Shown here: one piece after another, positions 23,107 through 23,129 of the stretch
Layout of the letters: every line of letters starts with the position of its first letter
Position numbering within the stretch: the first letter of the stretch is position 1
From: Rhizobium sp. LCM 4573
GTDB taxonomy: Bacteria > Pseudomonadota > Alphaproteobacteria > Rhizobiales > Rhizobiaceae
Direction of reading: 5' to 3'
NCBI RefSeq assembly: GCF_001854865.1
Contig: NZ_MDDW01000005.1
Span: 119,925 to 143,053, forward strand
DNA length: 23,129 bases
Program-made: the position numbers and the translations under genes
Notes under the pieces: generated by a model
The model's input: only the letters and a program-made list of their open reading frames with translations
Databases searched by the model: none
Told to the model about the DNA's origin: nothing

Positions 23107-23129
23107 AAAAAACGGGCCCGTGAAGGCCC
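23107..23129 (-). terminator. terminator at the right edge for a gene outside the window (partial)
   Basis: On the minus strand GGGCC-TTCACG-GGCCC is followed by GTTTTTTG. The stem may extend beyond the window. It would end a minus-strand gene lying to the right and insulate the phasin promoter. Confidence 0.65.

Noticed and set aside
1..23129. tRNA, rRNA, CRISPR, insertion sequence or prophage content
   Set aside because: No cloverleaf, regular spaced repeats, transposase or integrase frames, or target-site duplications were seen by eye on either strand.

Overview
The window is chromosomal, GC-rich alphaproteobacterial DNA, most likely from the Rhizobiales/Rhizobiaceae (Sinorhizobium, Rhizobium, Agrobacterium or Shinella-like). 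The reasons are the gene order rpsB-tsf-pyrH-frr-uppS-cdsA-rseP-bamA-lpxD-fabZ-lpxA-lpxI-lpxB converging on gltA, the use of LpxI rather than LpxH for lipid A synthesis, an EipB (DUF1849) envelope protein, and a phasin gene beside clpS-clpA. No mobile element, CRISPR array, rRNA or tRNA was found. Most of the window is housekeeping.

Layout from left to right. The 3' end of citrate synthase (gltA, +) meets lpxB (-) at a two-way terminator that runs into the lpxB stop codon. From about 134 to 13285 everything is on the minus strand and is read from right to left: translation genes (rpsB, tsf), UMP kinase (pyrH), ribosome recycling factor (frr), undecaprenyl-PP synthase (uppS), CDP-diacylglycerol synthase (cdsA), the site-2 protease rseP, the outer-membrane assembly factor bamA, and the lipid A/fatty-acid genes lpxD-fabZ-lpxA-lpxI-lpxB. 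The lpx genes overlap by 1-8 bases (TGATG, ATGA, ATGACTGA), a sign of translational coupling. The longer spacers (rpsB-tsf, tsf-pyrH, rseP-bamA, bamA-lpxD) hold inverted repeats or promoter-like boxes.

Upstream of rpsB are two minus-strand genes: a papain-fold (C39/BtrH-N-like) putative cysteine hydrolase or acyltransferase of unknown role, and the periplasmic EipB. Divergent from eipB is a compact plus-strand group: RidA-like, glycerophosphodiester phosphodiesterase, FemAB/GNAT-like acyltransferase and HIT-domain hydrolase. Convergent to it lies azlC-azlD (branched-chain amino acid export), then clpS-clpA (N-end-rule adaptor and unfoldase), and a single phasin gene with a good promoter, a TGC-N3-GCA dyad like PhaR operators, and a strong terminator.

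The genes share envelope themes: lipid A, outer-membrane protein insertion, isoprenoid carrier, phospholipid precursor, EipB and FemAB-like. No convincing new multi-gene system is present. The points most worth a second look are the triad-bearing C39-like protein beside eipB, mutually exclusive hairpins between bamA and lpxD, the structured rpsB-tsf spacer, and the operator-like repeats at eipB/ridA and at the phasin gene. No gene-free stretch exceeds 300 bases. Coordinates of short sites were counted by eye and may be off by a base.
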